Positions 32,941-41,386 of a stretch of 64,000 bases of DNA are shown here, piece by piece. Origin of the DNA: Mobiluncus porci. Its GTDB lineage: Bacteria; Actinomycetota; Actinomycetes; Actinomycetales; Actinomycetaceae. Within the stretch, counting starts at the first letter, position 1; the number at the start of each line of letters is the position of its first letter. The DNA is taken from contig NZ_VUMY01000002.1 in assembly GCF_009695935.1 (NCBI RefSeq), positions 116,789 through 180,788 of the forward strand. Direction: 5' to 3'. The notes under the pieces were generated by a model. It searched no databases. It saw nothing but the letters and a program-made list of their open reading frames with translations, and was not told the DNA's origin. Both the position numbers and the translations under genes were made by a program.

Positions 32941-34839
32941 ATGGTGAACGAAAATAATGCTTGGACCTCCCCTGATGGAAGGTCATATAACCAGGACGAT
33001 CAATCTCAATCTCAGGCTCACGGTTCGGATGCTTCGGGCGAGACTCCCGGATTGGGTCAGCCGGAATCTTCGGGTAATCCCGAGTTTTCGTCGGCTTCGA
33101 ATCCTGGCGCGCCGAGTTCCGAAGGCGCGCCGATTCCTGGCCAGCCGGAAGCTTCAGCAAACAGCCCTGCGGGAAGGGAGGCCCTTGGTGATACCCCCAA
33201 AAACCAAGATGACCAGTCAGGACTGAGCCAGGGCAACCAGTCGGGGACGGGTTACGCCGTCCAGTCAGGATCGGACCAAGGTAGCCAGGCGGGAGCGGGT
33301 CAAGGTGAACTGACAGAATCGGGTCAAGGCGGACTGACAGAATCGGGTCAAGGCGGACTGACAGAATCGGGTCAAGGCGGCCAGACGGGATCGGCTCAAG
33401 ACAATCAAGCGAGCCAGTCAAGACCTTCCGGCCCCTCAAACCTGAGCCAACCCAACCCGAACAGCCAGCCGAACCTAAACCGCTCGGCACAGTACGGCGC
33501 GAACCAGTTCTGGGGTCAGCCGGGATTCTCCGACCCGATGGCCGGCACCAAACCGCTCCAATCCAGTGTGACCTGGGCCCAGCCGGCGGAAAAAACCAAG
33601 CGGCGCGGCCCGGGATGGCTCGCCACCATCGGAATCGCCGTGGCTGCGTCCCTCGTGACCGGAGGCGGATTCTACCTCGCCAGTGAGGCACTTCCGGGGA
33701 GAGCCGAATCCGCGAACTCGACCCTGTTTAGCCCGGAGGACAAGGGCGTGACAACCCCCGCGCCGGTGGCAAACTCGACTTCCCAGAATCCCGATTGGGA
33801 GGCGGTCGCCAACGCCGTCCGTCCCGCGGTGGTGGCCATTATGGTCAGCACCGGTTCTAGCGGCGACGAAGGATCCGGCTCTATCATCGACTCTGACGGC
33901 CACATTTTGACGAATAACCACGTGGTGGCCGGCGCCGCTGGTGGAAATGGCCAGATTACGGTGGAACTGGCTGACGGGCGACTCTACAAGGCGGAAATCG
34001 TGGGTCGGGACGTCTTGACCGACCTGGCTGTCATCAAGATGGAAAACCCGCCAAAAGACCTCACGGTAGTGGCGCTCGGGGATTCCTCCAAACTCCAGGT
34101 CGGTGAATCCGTGGTCGCGATTGGAAACCCGCTGGGGCTGTCCTCGACTGTCACGACCGGCATTGTCTCCGCTTTGGATCGTCCAGTTCGGGTGGATGCG
34201 GTGCAAGGCGGCAACCAGAACAATCGCAGCGACCAGCTTTTTGATTTGCGTGACCTGTTCGGGAACAATCTTGGCGGCGAATCCGGAAACGGTGCCGGAA
34301 GTGGCAACGCTCCGGTCGTGAACGACAAGGTGACCACCAATGCCATTCAGGTTGACGCGGCGGTGAACCCCGGCAACTCCGGCGGCCCGCTGTTCGACGC
34401 GAAGGGAAGGGTTATCGGCGTGACTTCCTCAATCGCCAGCCTCTCCTCCGGCTCAGGTCTCGGTGGAGGCCAGGCCGGCTCCATCGGTCTGGGCTTCGCT
34501 ATCCCCGTCAACCAGGCGAAGATGATCGCCACCCAGCTTATTGAACACGGCGAGGCGGTTCACGCCGCGCTCGGAATCACGGTGAGCGAAGACATTGCGA
34601 CTGTCAAGGATGTCTCCCGTCTCGGGGCGAAAGTCCAAGAAATGGTTCCCCGTGGCGCTGCCGAAAAAGCGGGAGTTAAGGTCGGTGACATTATTGTCGG
34701 CCTCGACGGTAAACCCGTGAAAGGCTCGGAGTCCCTCGTAGGCTGGGTTCGCCAGCACGCAGTCGGGGACACCGTCGAACTCGAAATCGTGCGCGGAGAT
34801 AAGGAAATGAAAGTTTCCGTCACGCTCCAGGCGCAGTAA
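32941..34839 (+). CDS. htrA: HtrA/DegQ-type membrane serine protease with PDZ domain
   Basis: The 632-residue product has a 215-residue cytoplasmic N-terminus rich in Ser, Gln, Gly and Asn, one membrane helix (LATIGIAVAASLVTGGGFYL), then a trypsin-like domain outside the cell and a C-terminal PDZ domain. The catalytic triad is present: His in GHILTNNHVV, Asp in TDLAVIKM, Ser in NPGNSGGPLFD. PDZ markers are GAAEKAGVKVGDIIVGLDGK. It would degrade or refold misfolded envelope proteins. The N-terminus includes four 8-residue repeats (GLTESGQG type). The start has AAAGGAG upstream. Confidence 0.92.
   Translation: MVNENNAWTSPDGRSYNQDDQSQSQAHGSDASGETPGLGQPESSGNPEFSSASNPGAPSSEGAPIPGQPEASANSPAGREALGDTPKNQDDQSGLSQGNQSGTGYAVQSGSDQGSQAGAGQGELTESGQGGLTESGQGGLTESGQGGQTGSAQDNQASQSRPSGPSNLSQPNPNSQPNLNRSAQYGANQFWGQPGFSDPMAGTKPLQSSVTWAQPAEKTKRRGPGWLATIGIAVAASLVTGGGFYLASEALPGRAESANSTLFSPEDKGVTTPAPVANSTSQNPDWEAVANAVRPAVVAIMVSTGSSGDEGSGSIIDSDGHILTNNHVVAGAAGGNGQITVELADGRLYKAEIVGRDVLTDLAVIKMENPPKDLTVVALGDSSKLQVGESVVAIGNPLGLSSTVTTGIVSALDRPVRVDAVQGGNQNNRSDQLFDLRDLFGNNLGGESGNGAGSGNAPVVNDKVTTNAIQVDAAVNPGNSGGPLFDAKGRVIGVTSSIASLSSGSGLGGGQAGSIGLGFAIPVNQAKMIATQLIEHGEAVHAALGITVSEDIATVKDVSRLGAKVQEMVPRGAAEKAGVKVGDIIVGLDGKPVKGSESLVGWVRQHAVGDTVELEIVRGDKEMKVSVTLQAQ
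33304..33399 (+). repeat. Four 24-base tandem units in htrA
   Basis: The units encode G-x-LTESGQ-type octapeptides in the cytoplasmic tail. The middle two are identical, and the last is degenerate. They are prone to copy-number change. Confidence 0.75.
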
Positions 34840-34854
34840 TCTTCTCTTCATCTA

Positions 34855-34890
34855 GCTCTTCGAGCCACCTTCGGGTGGCTCGAAGAGCTT
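34855..34890. terminator. Hairpin between htrA and menG
   Basis: Perfect 16-base arms, AGCTCTTCGAGCCACC and its complement, enclose a TTCG loop. It lies 15 bases after the htrA stop. No long T-run follows on either strand. It could terminate htrA and the converging menG. Confidence 0.65.
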
Positions 34891-34939
34891 CCGGCTCTCC
34901 CAAAACGCGAATTGTTGAATCTAGACAGTCACCATGTCC

Positions 34940-34994
34940 GGGGGCGATTTTGGATTTTGCGTAAGCACAGCCGGAGCGAAGTGGGACCGTCCCC
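34940..34994. repeat. Dispersed hairpin repeat, copy 3 of 3
   Basis: It starts GGGGGCGATTTTGG and ends GGGACCGTCCCC, with ATTTTGCGTAAG as in copy 1 at 9704-9754. It lies between the convergent htrA and menG genes. Confidence 0.5.
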
Positions 34995-35040
34995 ACTAAA
35001 CCCCTGACTAGCCGCAACAAACCAGGGTAGGGGCAATCCT

Positions 35041-35733
35041 TTATTTCAGCTTGTAGCCGCGGTGGAGCGCCACGATTCCGCCGGTGAGATTTTTCAACTG
35101 CAGCCGCTCGAAACCGGCTTGTTTGAGATGCGCCGCGAACTCGCGTTGGGCCGGCCAAGCCAGAATGGACTCAGTGAGATAGTCGTACGCCACCGCATCG
35201 GATGATGCCAGTTTGGCAATCGGGGGCAGAATGCGCGCCAAAAAGAACTGGTAGAGCGTGCGAAATGGCGCCCAGGTAGGACGGGAAAACTCGCAGATCA
35301 CGACGTGCCCGCCGGGGCGAACCACGCGGTAGAACTCGGCCAGTGCTTTGTCGGGGTCGGCTACGTTGCGAAGTCCAAAACTGATGGTTACGGCATCAAA
35401 GGAATTAGCTTCGAACTGGAGGTTCATCGCGTCGGCCTGTTGGAAGTCAATCTCGGGGTGGCGGCGGCGACCTTCCGCAATCATCCCTTCTGAAAAGTCG
35501 GCGGCGACAACTTCCGCGCCCGCTTTAACAAACTTGATGGAGGAGGCTCCAGTGCCGGCGGCCACATCGAGGATGCGCATCCCCGGGCGAGTCACCACCG
35601 CCCTCGCGACGTGGCGACGCCAAAATTTTTCCTGGCCCAAGGAAGCGAGGAAATTCACGAGATCATAGTGTTTCGCCACGGCATTGAACATGGATTTCAC
35701 GTCATGGGGGTTTTTATCGAGATTTGCACGCAT
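35041..35733 (-). CDS. menG: Demethylmenaquinone methyltransferase
   Basis: This SAM-dependent enzyme (UbiE/MenG family) carries out the last step of menaquinone synthesis. Markers are MFNAVAKHYDLVNFLASLG, the SAM motif ILDVAAGTGASSIKF, MNLQFEANSFDAVTISFGLR, and GGHVVICEFSRPTWAPF. I chose the ATG at 35733 (MRANLDKNPHDV) because TAGGAT ends 7 bases ahead and the start matches the usual family N-terminus; the ATG at 35742 adds three residues. The 230-residue length is normal. It runs opposite to the other men genes and is divergent from menF. Confidence 0.93.
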   Translation of the reverse strand: MRANLDKNPHDVKSMFNAVAKHYDLVNFLASLGQEKFWRRHVARAVVTRPGMRILDVAAGTGASSIKFVKAGAEVVAADFSEGMIAEGRRRHPEIDFQQADAMNLQFEANSFDAVTISFGLRNVADPDKALAEFYRVVRPGGHVVICEFSRPTWAPFRTLYQFFLARILPPIAKLASSDAVAYDYLTESILAWPAQREFAAHLKQAGFERLQLKNLTGGIVALHRGYKLK

Positions 35734-35740
35734 AGCATCC

Positions 35741-35746
35741 ATCCTA
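35741..35746 (-). promoter_or_regulatory. -10 hexamer TAGGAT
   Basis: On the minus strand it ends 7 bases before the menG ATG at 35733, fitting a leaderless transcript. Confidence 0.5.
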
Positions 35747-35788
35747 GCGGAGTGGGCGGTGGCACTGCCGAAGGAAGGTTAATCTTTC

Positions 35789-35977
35789 AGGGTGTACCTG
35801 GATAACCACAGGGTGTACCTGAATAACCCAAACGGAGGCTAGCTTTAGGAAATATCTATGTTCTACTTTACTCAATCAGTCGCACTACCAGTATTGATAT
35901 GCCGAGTGGTAAATAATTTTAAGCTTATTTTAGATTCAGCGTGGTTATTCAGGTACGGGGTGCGGTTATTCGGGTAC
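35789..35977. repeat. Paired inverted 21-base repeats between menG and menF
   Basis: Two tandem copies of AGGGTGTACCTGAATAACC (35789-35809 and 35810-35830) face two tandem copies in inverse orientation (35941-35957 and 35961-35977). They enclose 110 AT-rich bases without a reading frame. The plan fits the two ends of a small mobile element with doubled end repeats. A divergent operator is an alternative. Confidence 0.6.
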
Positions 35978-36012
35978 GTTGAAGCCTCGCGCCGGAAATA
36001 ATGGGGCTCGTA

Positions 36013-36018
36013 TAAGAT
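36013..36018 (+). promoter_or_regulatory. -10 hexamer TAAGAT
   Basis: It stands 6 bases before the GTG at 36025. It overlaps TATAAG at 36011-36016. No ribosome site is seen, so the transcript is probably leaderless. Confidence 0.5.
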
Positions 36019-36024
36019 TGATTG

Positions 36025-37263
36025 GTGCTTTGCGTTGAAACCCGAGAAATAGACCCCAAACCGCTTCCTACCTCTGGTTTTTATTTCCACTCCCCGGAAT
36101 CCACGGGGGAGCCCCTCACTCTCGCCGGTTCCAACGTGAACCCGGCGTGGTCCTACCAGGGAAATCCCGCCCTCGGGAAAGCCGGAGCGGCCTGGTTCCT
36201 CGTCAGCAAACACGCGAAGGTTGACGACCCGCTCCAGCACCCCGGAACTGGACTTATCGCCTTTGCTTCTTTCGGGTTCTCTCCGGAAACCCCAGCAGTG
36301 TTCGAAGTCCCGCGTTTTCTCTTTGGAAGGGATGATCGCGGCTCTTGGCTCACGGTAGCCTATCAAGCCCACGCTCCGACTCCTGAACTCGCCGCGAGTC
36401 TCCGCGCCGAGGCTCTGGCCTGGCGGGATGCTGCTAAGGCATCTCGGCAACCTCCGCGTACCCCGATCCCAGTACACGCCCCGAAACAAACGGGCCGTAC
36501 CGCCTACGAAGAAAATGTGGCCGCCGCAGTAGCCGCCATCCAAGCGGGGGAAGCCCAAAAAATCGTCATGGCCAGGCGCGTTGAATATTCCCTAAAAGGA
36601 GAGCCAGACCCCCAGGAGATTTCCTCCCGATTGGCTGAGCTGTTGGGAGAAAAATATCCGAGTTGTTGGATATTTTCGATAGGTGGCCTGGTGGGAGCAA
36701 CGCCGGAAATGCTTTTGGAGGCGCGGGACAATCGGGCACATGCGCGAGTGTTGGCGGGGACAGCAAGCCCAGGGGAGAACATCAACCTCTTGGAGTCGCG
36801 AAAAAATCTTCATGAGCACGAGGTGGCTGTAGCCTCCGTTACTGAGCCCCTGGACGCCCTCGAGGTGGAGCTGCAAACTGCTGGCCCGTACTTGTTGAAT
36901 CTCCCGAATCTTACTCACCTCGCGACCGATGTTTCCCTGGTGATTCCCCCTCATAAGACCCTGTTTTACCTGTTGGAAGCGATTCATCCCACGGCCGCGG
37001 TGGGAGGGTTGCCGCGGAGGGCGGCGGTGGAGTTCATCAAGAGCCACGAGCCAAGTCGGGGGCGCTATGCCGGACCGGTGGGCTGGGTCGACGCCCGCGG
37101 CGGGGGGCAACTGGCTTTGGCACTGCGCTGTGCCCAGGTTGAGAAACGGAGCCTGGTGGCTTGGGCGGGAGCGGGGATTATGGCCGATTCGGATCCGGAA
37201 ACGGAATTTGCTGAGACCGAAGCGAAGCTGGCTCCGATCAGGGATTGTTTAGAGATCGATTAG
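36025..37263 (+). CDS. menF: Isochorismate synthase
   Basis: MenF converts chorismate to isochorismate, the entry to menaquinone. The 412-residue product shows the chorismate-binding core in order: AYEENVAAAVAAIQAGEAQK with IVMARRVEYS, FSIGGLVGATPEML, VLAGTASPGEN, LHEHEVAVASVTEPL (catalytic Glu), LTHLATDVSL, IHPTAAVGGLPRRAA and GRYAGPVGWVDARGGGQLAL. I chose the GTG at 36025, 6 bases after TAAGAT, over the TTG at 36022. It might also serve a siderophore path, but the neighbours argue for menaquinone. Confidence 0.92.
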   Translation: MLCVETREIDPKPLPTSGFYFHSPESTGEPLTLAGSNVNPAWSYQGNPALGKAGAAWFLVSKHAKVDDPLQHPGTGLIAFASFGFSPETPAVFEVPRFLFGRDDRGSWLTVAYQAHAPTPELAASLRAEALAWRDAAKASRQPPRTPIPVHAPKQTGRTAYEENVAAAVAAIQAGEAQKIVMARRVEYSLKGEPDPQEISSRLAELLGEKYPSCWIFSIGGLVGATPEMLLEARDNRAHARVLAGTASPGENINLLESRKNLHEHEVAVASVTEPLDALEVELQTAGPYLLNLPNLTHLATDVSLVIPPHKTLFYLLEAIHPTAAVGGLPRRAAVEFIKSHEPSRGRYAGPVGWVDARGGGQLALALRCAQVEKRSLVAWAGAGIMADSDPETEFAETEAKLAPIRDCLEID

Positions 37264-37647
37264 TGGCTCAGTCGCGGGATTAAGTTTAGTTCTGGGTCCT
37301 AACTCGGGAGAATTCGGCTCGCACTGCCATTAGGCGGTGTCAAGTGGTGAGTGCAACATTGAGTGCTTCGGCGGGGTTTTGCCAGCCGAGGGTTTCGCGG
37401 CTGCGCCCGACCCGCGGGCGGAGCCGCTAGGGACTAAAGACCCAAAAATTTGATTTATGCAAGAAAATAATTTCTAAATAAATCTTACTCGTTCATACAT
37501 AAAATCCTCGAGTTTCGCGTTATGTTGCCAAATAAATCTCCACAACCAGCTAAAGTGACCGCCGCCAATAAAACCTGTAGGGTGAATAGGAGGCTCGTCC
37601 GAGCTCGGGCTGTGCTGCCCGCTGGGACGCTAAGAGATGGAGAGGCT
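37264..37647. promoter_or_regulatory. Upstream region of the nuo operon
   Basis: The first part contains an IS30-type remnant (37340-37420). The AT-rich stretch at about 37435-37510 is the best place for the nuo promoter, though I cannot fix the -10. The end carries GGAGAGG before nuoA. Confidence 0.45.
37340..37420 (-). pseudogene. IS30-family transposase remnant, C-terminal end
   Basis: The minus strand reads RPRVGRSRETLGWQNPAEAL, then NVALTT and a stop. RETLGW-x-NPAEAL is the typical end of IS30 transposases (RKTLGWKTPAE). No other part of the element remains, so it marks an old insertion ahead of the nuo operon. Confidence 0.5.
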
Positions 37648-38007
37648 ATGAACCTTTACGTAGCATTGCTGATTATGTTGGCAGCAGCTCTTTTTATGGC
37701 TATTGCCGGTATGGCCACGGGTGCATTGATGGGCCCGAGTCGTCCGGATCGCGTAAAAAATGCCAACTACGAATGCGGCTGCGACCCCACGCCGGGACGC
37801 GGGAACCAAGCCCGTTTCCCCGTGAAATACTACCTAACAGCCATGATGTTCATTGTTTTTGATATCGAGGTGGTGTTCCTCTACCCTTGGGCAGTTTCCT
37901 TCGTGGAACAAGGGAAATTCGGAATGCTCGCGATGATGACTTTCGTGGAACTGCTGGCGGTGCCATTTATCTATGTGTGGGCGCGTCGCGGCTTCGACTG
38001 GAACTGA
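37648..38007 (+). CDS. nuoA: NADH-quinone oxidoreductase subunit A
   Basis: A small membrane subunit of complex I, 119 residues with three hydrophobic segments. Family marks are NYECGCDP, FPVKYYLTAMMFIVFDIEVV and FLYPWAV. I start it at the ATG at 37648, which has GGAGAGG about 5 bases ahead; the frame is open to 37522, but the extra 42 residues are basic and unlike NuoA. First gene of the 14-gene nuo operon, in the usual order A to N. Confidence 0.93.
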   Translation: MNLYVALLIMLAAALFMAIAGMATGALMGPSRPDRVKNANYECGCDPTPGRGNQARFPVKYYLTAMMFIVFDIEVVFLYPWAVSFVEQGKFGMLAMMTFVELLAVPFIYVWARRGFDWN

Positions 38008-38023
38008 GGGAAGGCTCTAACAA

Positions 38024-38578
38024 ATGGCAATTTTTGCTCCCGAAATAAGTGAAAAAGGCGGTAAGCCTCTGGAGGCCGTTGCTGACTTGGCTCGCGGCCT
38101 GTCTTTATGGCCGGTCACCATGGGCCTCGCTTGTTGCGCTATCGAAATGATGGCGACCGCAGCCCCCCGCTTCGACATCGCCCGCTTTGGATCCGAGGTC
38201 TTTCGCGCCTCGCCGCGCCACGCTGACGTGATGCTCGTCTCGGGTCGGGTCTCCCACAAGATGGCCACCATCATGCGTAACATCTATGACCAGATGGCCG
38301 ATCCGAAATGGGTAATCTCCATGGGGGCTTGTGCTTCCTCCGGCGGAATTTTCAACAACTATGCGGTGGTTCAAGGCTGCGACCATGTGGTTCCGGTTGA
38401 TATTTATCTTCCCGGCTGTCCGCCGCGTCCCGAAATGCTGCTCGGTGCGCTCCTCGCGCTGCGCGACCACGTGAAGGAAGACCCGCTTGGTAAGCGCCGC
38501 GAAGAGGCCATCCGTAAAGCCGAGGCCGCCGCCTTGAAGGCAATCCCGACCGAAGACATGAAGGGGCTGATGGCGTGA
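38024..38578 (+). CDS. nuoB: NADH-quinone oxidoreductase subunit B
   Basis: A peripheral subunit that binds the last iron-sulfur cluster (N2), next to the quinone site. The four ligands are visible: Cys37 and Cys38 ([10 protein letters not shown]), Cys103 (GACASSGG) and Cys132 (LPGCPPRPE). The 184-residue length is normal. The ATG has GGAAGG upstream. It overlaps nuoC by 4 bases. Confidence 0.96.
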   Translation: MAIFAPEISEKGGKPLEAVADLARGLSLWPVTMGLACCAIEMMATAAPRFDIARFGSEVFRASPRHADVMLVSGRVSHKMATIMRNIYDQMADPKWVISMGACASSGGIFNNYAVVQGCDHVVPVDIYLPGCPPRPEMLLGALLALRDHVKEDPLGKRREEAIRKAEAAALKAIPTEDMKGLMA

Positions 38579-39318
38579 GCGAAACCACTCAAGATCTCCA
38601 AAACCAATCCGAAAACGCCGAGGTCACTGAGAGCCTCCCGACCTATGCGAAGCCCCTGGGCGAATTTATGGGGGTTCGTAAAAATCCTTTCGGAGCCCAC
38701 GGCACCGGCGACACTTCCGGATATTCCACTTTGCAAAAGGAAGTCTGGATGCCGCCCCAGTCCCCGAAACCCTACGGTGGCTGGTTTGATGACTGCGTGG
38801 ACTACCTCGAAGAAGACCTGCGCCAGGCCAATCTCGACCCGAAAGAAGTCATAGATCGCGTCGTCGTCGCCCACGGAGAACTCACTATCCACGTGAACCG
38901 CGAGGCCATGCCGGCAGTTGCGAAGGCACTGCGTGATGACCAAGACCTCCGCTTCGAACTGTGCCTCGGGGTTTCCGGAGTCCACTATCCGGAAGCCAAA
39001 GGCCAAGAACTGCATGCGGTCTACCACTTCATGAGCGTGACCCACAACCACAATCTGCGCATCGAAACCAGCGCCCCCGATGAGGATCCGAAGATTCCTT
39101 CCATTGTGGATATCTACCCGGGCAATAACTGGCACGAGCGCGAAACTTTCGACATGTTCGGCATTATCTTCACGGGTCATCCCGCTTTGACCCGTTCGTT
39201 GCTGCCTGATGATTGGGTCGGACACCCGCAACGCAAGGACTACCCACTGGGAGGAATCCCGGTGCAATTCAAAGGCGGCACCGTACCGCCGGCTGACACG
39301 CGGAGGAACTACAGTTGA
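38575..39318 (+). CDS. nuoC: NADH-quinone oxidoreductase subunit C
   Basis: A 247-residue peripheral subunit of the 30-kDa family. The signature is [17 protein letters not shown], followed by [19 protein letters not shown]. The start is GTG in a GTGA overlap with nuoB. It is separate from nuoD, not fused as in E. coli. The first 80 residues are a loose, polar extension with QFGA-type sequence typical of actinobacterial NuoC. Confidence 0.93.
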   Translation: MSETTQDLQNQSENAEVTESLPTYAKPLGEFMGVRKNPFGAHGTGDTSGYSTLQKEVWMPPQSPKPYGGWFDDCVDYLEEDLRQANLDPKEVIDRVVVAHGELTIHVNREAMPAVAKALRDDQDLRFELCLGVSGVHYPEAKGQELHAVYHFMSVTHNHNLRIETSAPDEDPKIPSIVDIYPGNNWHERETFDMFGIIFTGHPALTRSLLPDDWVGHPQRKDYPLGGIPVQFKGGTVPPADTRRNYS

Positions 39319-40688
39319 GTACACAAACCATTAATCCCGAGGTGGCTCCACAAGATATTCACGCCACTGCCGGAGCCCCGCAATACGAGCCGGGACTTCC
39401 GGAATACAATGCGGAAGTCGGCGAATGGGCCGAGATTGCCGCCGATATTGAATCCGTCCACAACGACCGCATCGCCATCAACATGGGTCCGGTTCACCCC
39501 TCCACCCACGGCGTGTTGCGCGTGGTGGTGGAGCTCGAGGGTGAGACCGTGAAAGACGTCCGTCTCGGCACCGGATATCTCCACACCGGCATCGAGAAAT
39601 CGATGGAGTACCGGACTTACAACCAAGGCGTCGCCTACTGCACCCGCATGGACTATGTGGCGCCGCTGTTCCAAGAGGTGGCCTGGTGTCTCGCGGTGGA
39701 AAAAGCCATGGGTATCACCGACCAGATTCCGCGGCGCGCCTCCGAGATTCGCGTGCTGTTGATGGAACTGAACCGGATTGCCTCCCACATGGTGGCGATC
39801 GGCACTGGCGCCAACGAGCTTGGCGCGACCACCATGCTCACCACGGGTTTCCGGGGCCGCGAGGAAATCCTGCGGATTTTCGAACACATCACGGGTCTGC
39901 GGATGAACAATAGCTACATGCGTCCCGGTGGGGTCTCCAACGATCTCTTGCCGGACACCGTCCAGATGATTCGCGACAAACTTCCGCTCATCAAGCGCGA
40001 TATTGAGGAAATGAGCGACCTCATCATGGCCAACCCCATCTTTATCGGGCGTACCAAGAATGTTGGCTACATCCCGCTTTCCGCCATGATGGCCTTGAGT
40101 CTCACCGGCCCGTGTCTGCGCGCCGCTGGCCTGCCGTTGGATCTTCGGAAAACCCAGCCCTATTGCGGGTATGAAACCTACAACTTCGATATCCCGACCG
40201 CGAACCACTCGGACGCCTACAACCGCTTCAAGTTGCGTTTTGAGGAGTGCTACCAAAGCATCCGCATCGTCTACCAGGTGCTGGACCGCTTGGAGCAAAG
40301 CGAAGGCGAGCCGGTGATGGTCCAAGACAAGAAAGTGGCCTATCCTTCCAAACTCACGATTGGCCCCGACGGTCAAGGCCAAGATCTCGACCACGTGGCT
40401 CACATTATGGGGAACTCGATGGAGGAACTCATCCACCACTTCAAGCTCGTCACCGAGGGTTTCCGGATTCCTCCGGGCCAGGTCTACCAGACGATTGAGC
40501 ACGCCAAGGGCATTATTGGGGTCCACCTCGTTACTGACGGCGGAACGCATCCCTACCGCGCCCACTTCCGTGACCCGTCCTATTCCAACCTGCAGTCCGC
40601 TTCTATGATGTGCGAGGGCGGTCTGATCGCAGACCTGGTGGTCGCCATCGGAACTATCGACCCGGTATTTGGAGGTGTGGATCGATGA
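39315..40688 (+). CDS. nuoD: NADH-quinone oxidoreductase subunit D
   Basis: The 49-kDa subunit forms the quinone pocket with NuoB. Markers are [14 protein letters not shown] (His of the quinone site), [32 protein letters not shown]-type text ([18 protein letters not shown]) and the C-terminal VFGGVDR. The 457-residue product starts at a TTG that overlaps the nuoC stop (TTGA). Its stop overlaps the nuoE start. Translational coupling along the operon is thus continuous here. Confidence 0.95.
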   Translation: MSTQTINPEVAPQDIHATAGAPQYEPGLPEYNAEVGEWAEIAADIESVHNDRIAINMGPVHPSTHGVLRVVVELEGETVKDVRLGTGYLHTGIEKSMEYRTYNQGVAYCTRMDYVAPLFQEVAWCLAVEKAMGITDQIPRRASEIRVLLMELNRIASHMVAIGTGANELGATTMLTTGFRGREEILRIFEHITGLRMNNSYMRPGGVSNDLLPDTVQMIRDKLPLIKRDIEEMSDLIMANPIFIGRTKNVGYIPLSAMMALSLTGPCLRAAGLPLDLRKTQPYCGYETYNFDIPTANHSDAYNRFKLRFEECYQSIRIVYQVLDRLEQSEGEPVMVQDKKVAYPSKLTIGPDGQGQDLDHVAHIMGNSMEELIHHFKLVTEGFRIPPGQVYQTIEHAKGIIGVHLVTDGGTHPYRAHFRDPSYSNLQSASMMCEGGLIADLVVAIGTIDPVFGGVDR

Positions 40689-41386
40689 AACCATATTCGG
40701 ACGAAACCCGCGAACGCCTCACCAAAGAGGCCCGCGAAATCATCAATCGTTATCCGGAAGGCCACGCGCGTTCGGCGCTGTTGCCCCTGTTGCACCTGGT
40801 ACAGTCCGAGGACGGCTACGTGTCACCAAACGGCATCGGGCTTTGCGCGGAACTCCTGGGATTGAATCCCGCCGAGGTTTCCGCAGTCGCGACCTTCTAT
40901 ACTCAATACAAGCGCAAGCCCAACGGGGAATACACCGTCGGGGTCTGCGTCAACTCCCTTTGCGCCGTGATGGGCGGGGATGAGATTTGGGAAACCGTGT
41001 GTGACCATCTCGGAGTCGGAAACGAGGAAACCACCGCCGACGGCAAGATTACCCTCGAAGCCATCGAATGTAACGCGGCCTGCGATTACGCGCCGGTAGT
41101 CATGGTGAACTGGGAGTTCTTCGATAACCAAACGCCCGAGTCCGCCGTGAAACTCGTTGATGACCTCCAGGCTGGCAATCCGGTGAAACCGACCCGCGGC
41201 CCGAACCACGTCCCGACTTTCAAAGAAAACGAACATTTGCTCGCCGGATTCGAAGACGGTCTGGCGGACGAAGGGCCGTCCGCGGGAGAGCCGACCCTGC
41301 TCGGGAAGCGCGTGGCCGCGGAGAAAGGCTGGGGGATTCCCGCCGATCCGGGCTGGTCTGCCCCCGAGACGAAGGAGGGCGAATAA
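40685..41386 (+). CDS. nuoE: NADH-quinone oxidoreductase subunit E
   Basis: The 24-kDa subunit binds the [2Fe-2S] cluster N1a. Ligands Cys88, Cys93 (VGVCVNSLCAVMGG), Cys129 and Cys133 (IECNAACDYAPVVMV) are present. I start it at the ATG at 40685, in an ATGA overlap with nuoD; the longer frame from 40610 reads nuoD sequence out of frame. At 233 residues it has a C-terminal tail of about 70 polar residues beyond the core. nuoF starts in its stop codon (TAATG). Confidence 0.94.
   Translation: MKPYSDETRERLTKEAREIINRYPEGHARSALLPLLHLVQSEDGYVSPNGIGLCAELLGLNPAEVSAVATFYTQYKRKPNGEYTVGVCVNSLCAVMGGDEIWETVCDHLGVGNEETTADGKITLEAIECNAACDYAPVVMVNWEFFDNQTPESAVKLVDDLQAGNPVKPTRGPNHVPTFKENEHLLAGFEDGLADEGPSAGEPTLLGKRVAAEKGWGIPADPGWSAPETKEGE

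Noticed and set aside
37522..37647. Longer N-terminus for nuoA
   Set aside because: The extra residues are basic and polar, and the ATG at 37648 has a good ribosome site.
40610..40684. Longer N-terminus for nuoE
   Set aside because: These codons are nuoD sequence read out of frame. The ATGA overlap at 40685 is the typical coupled start.
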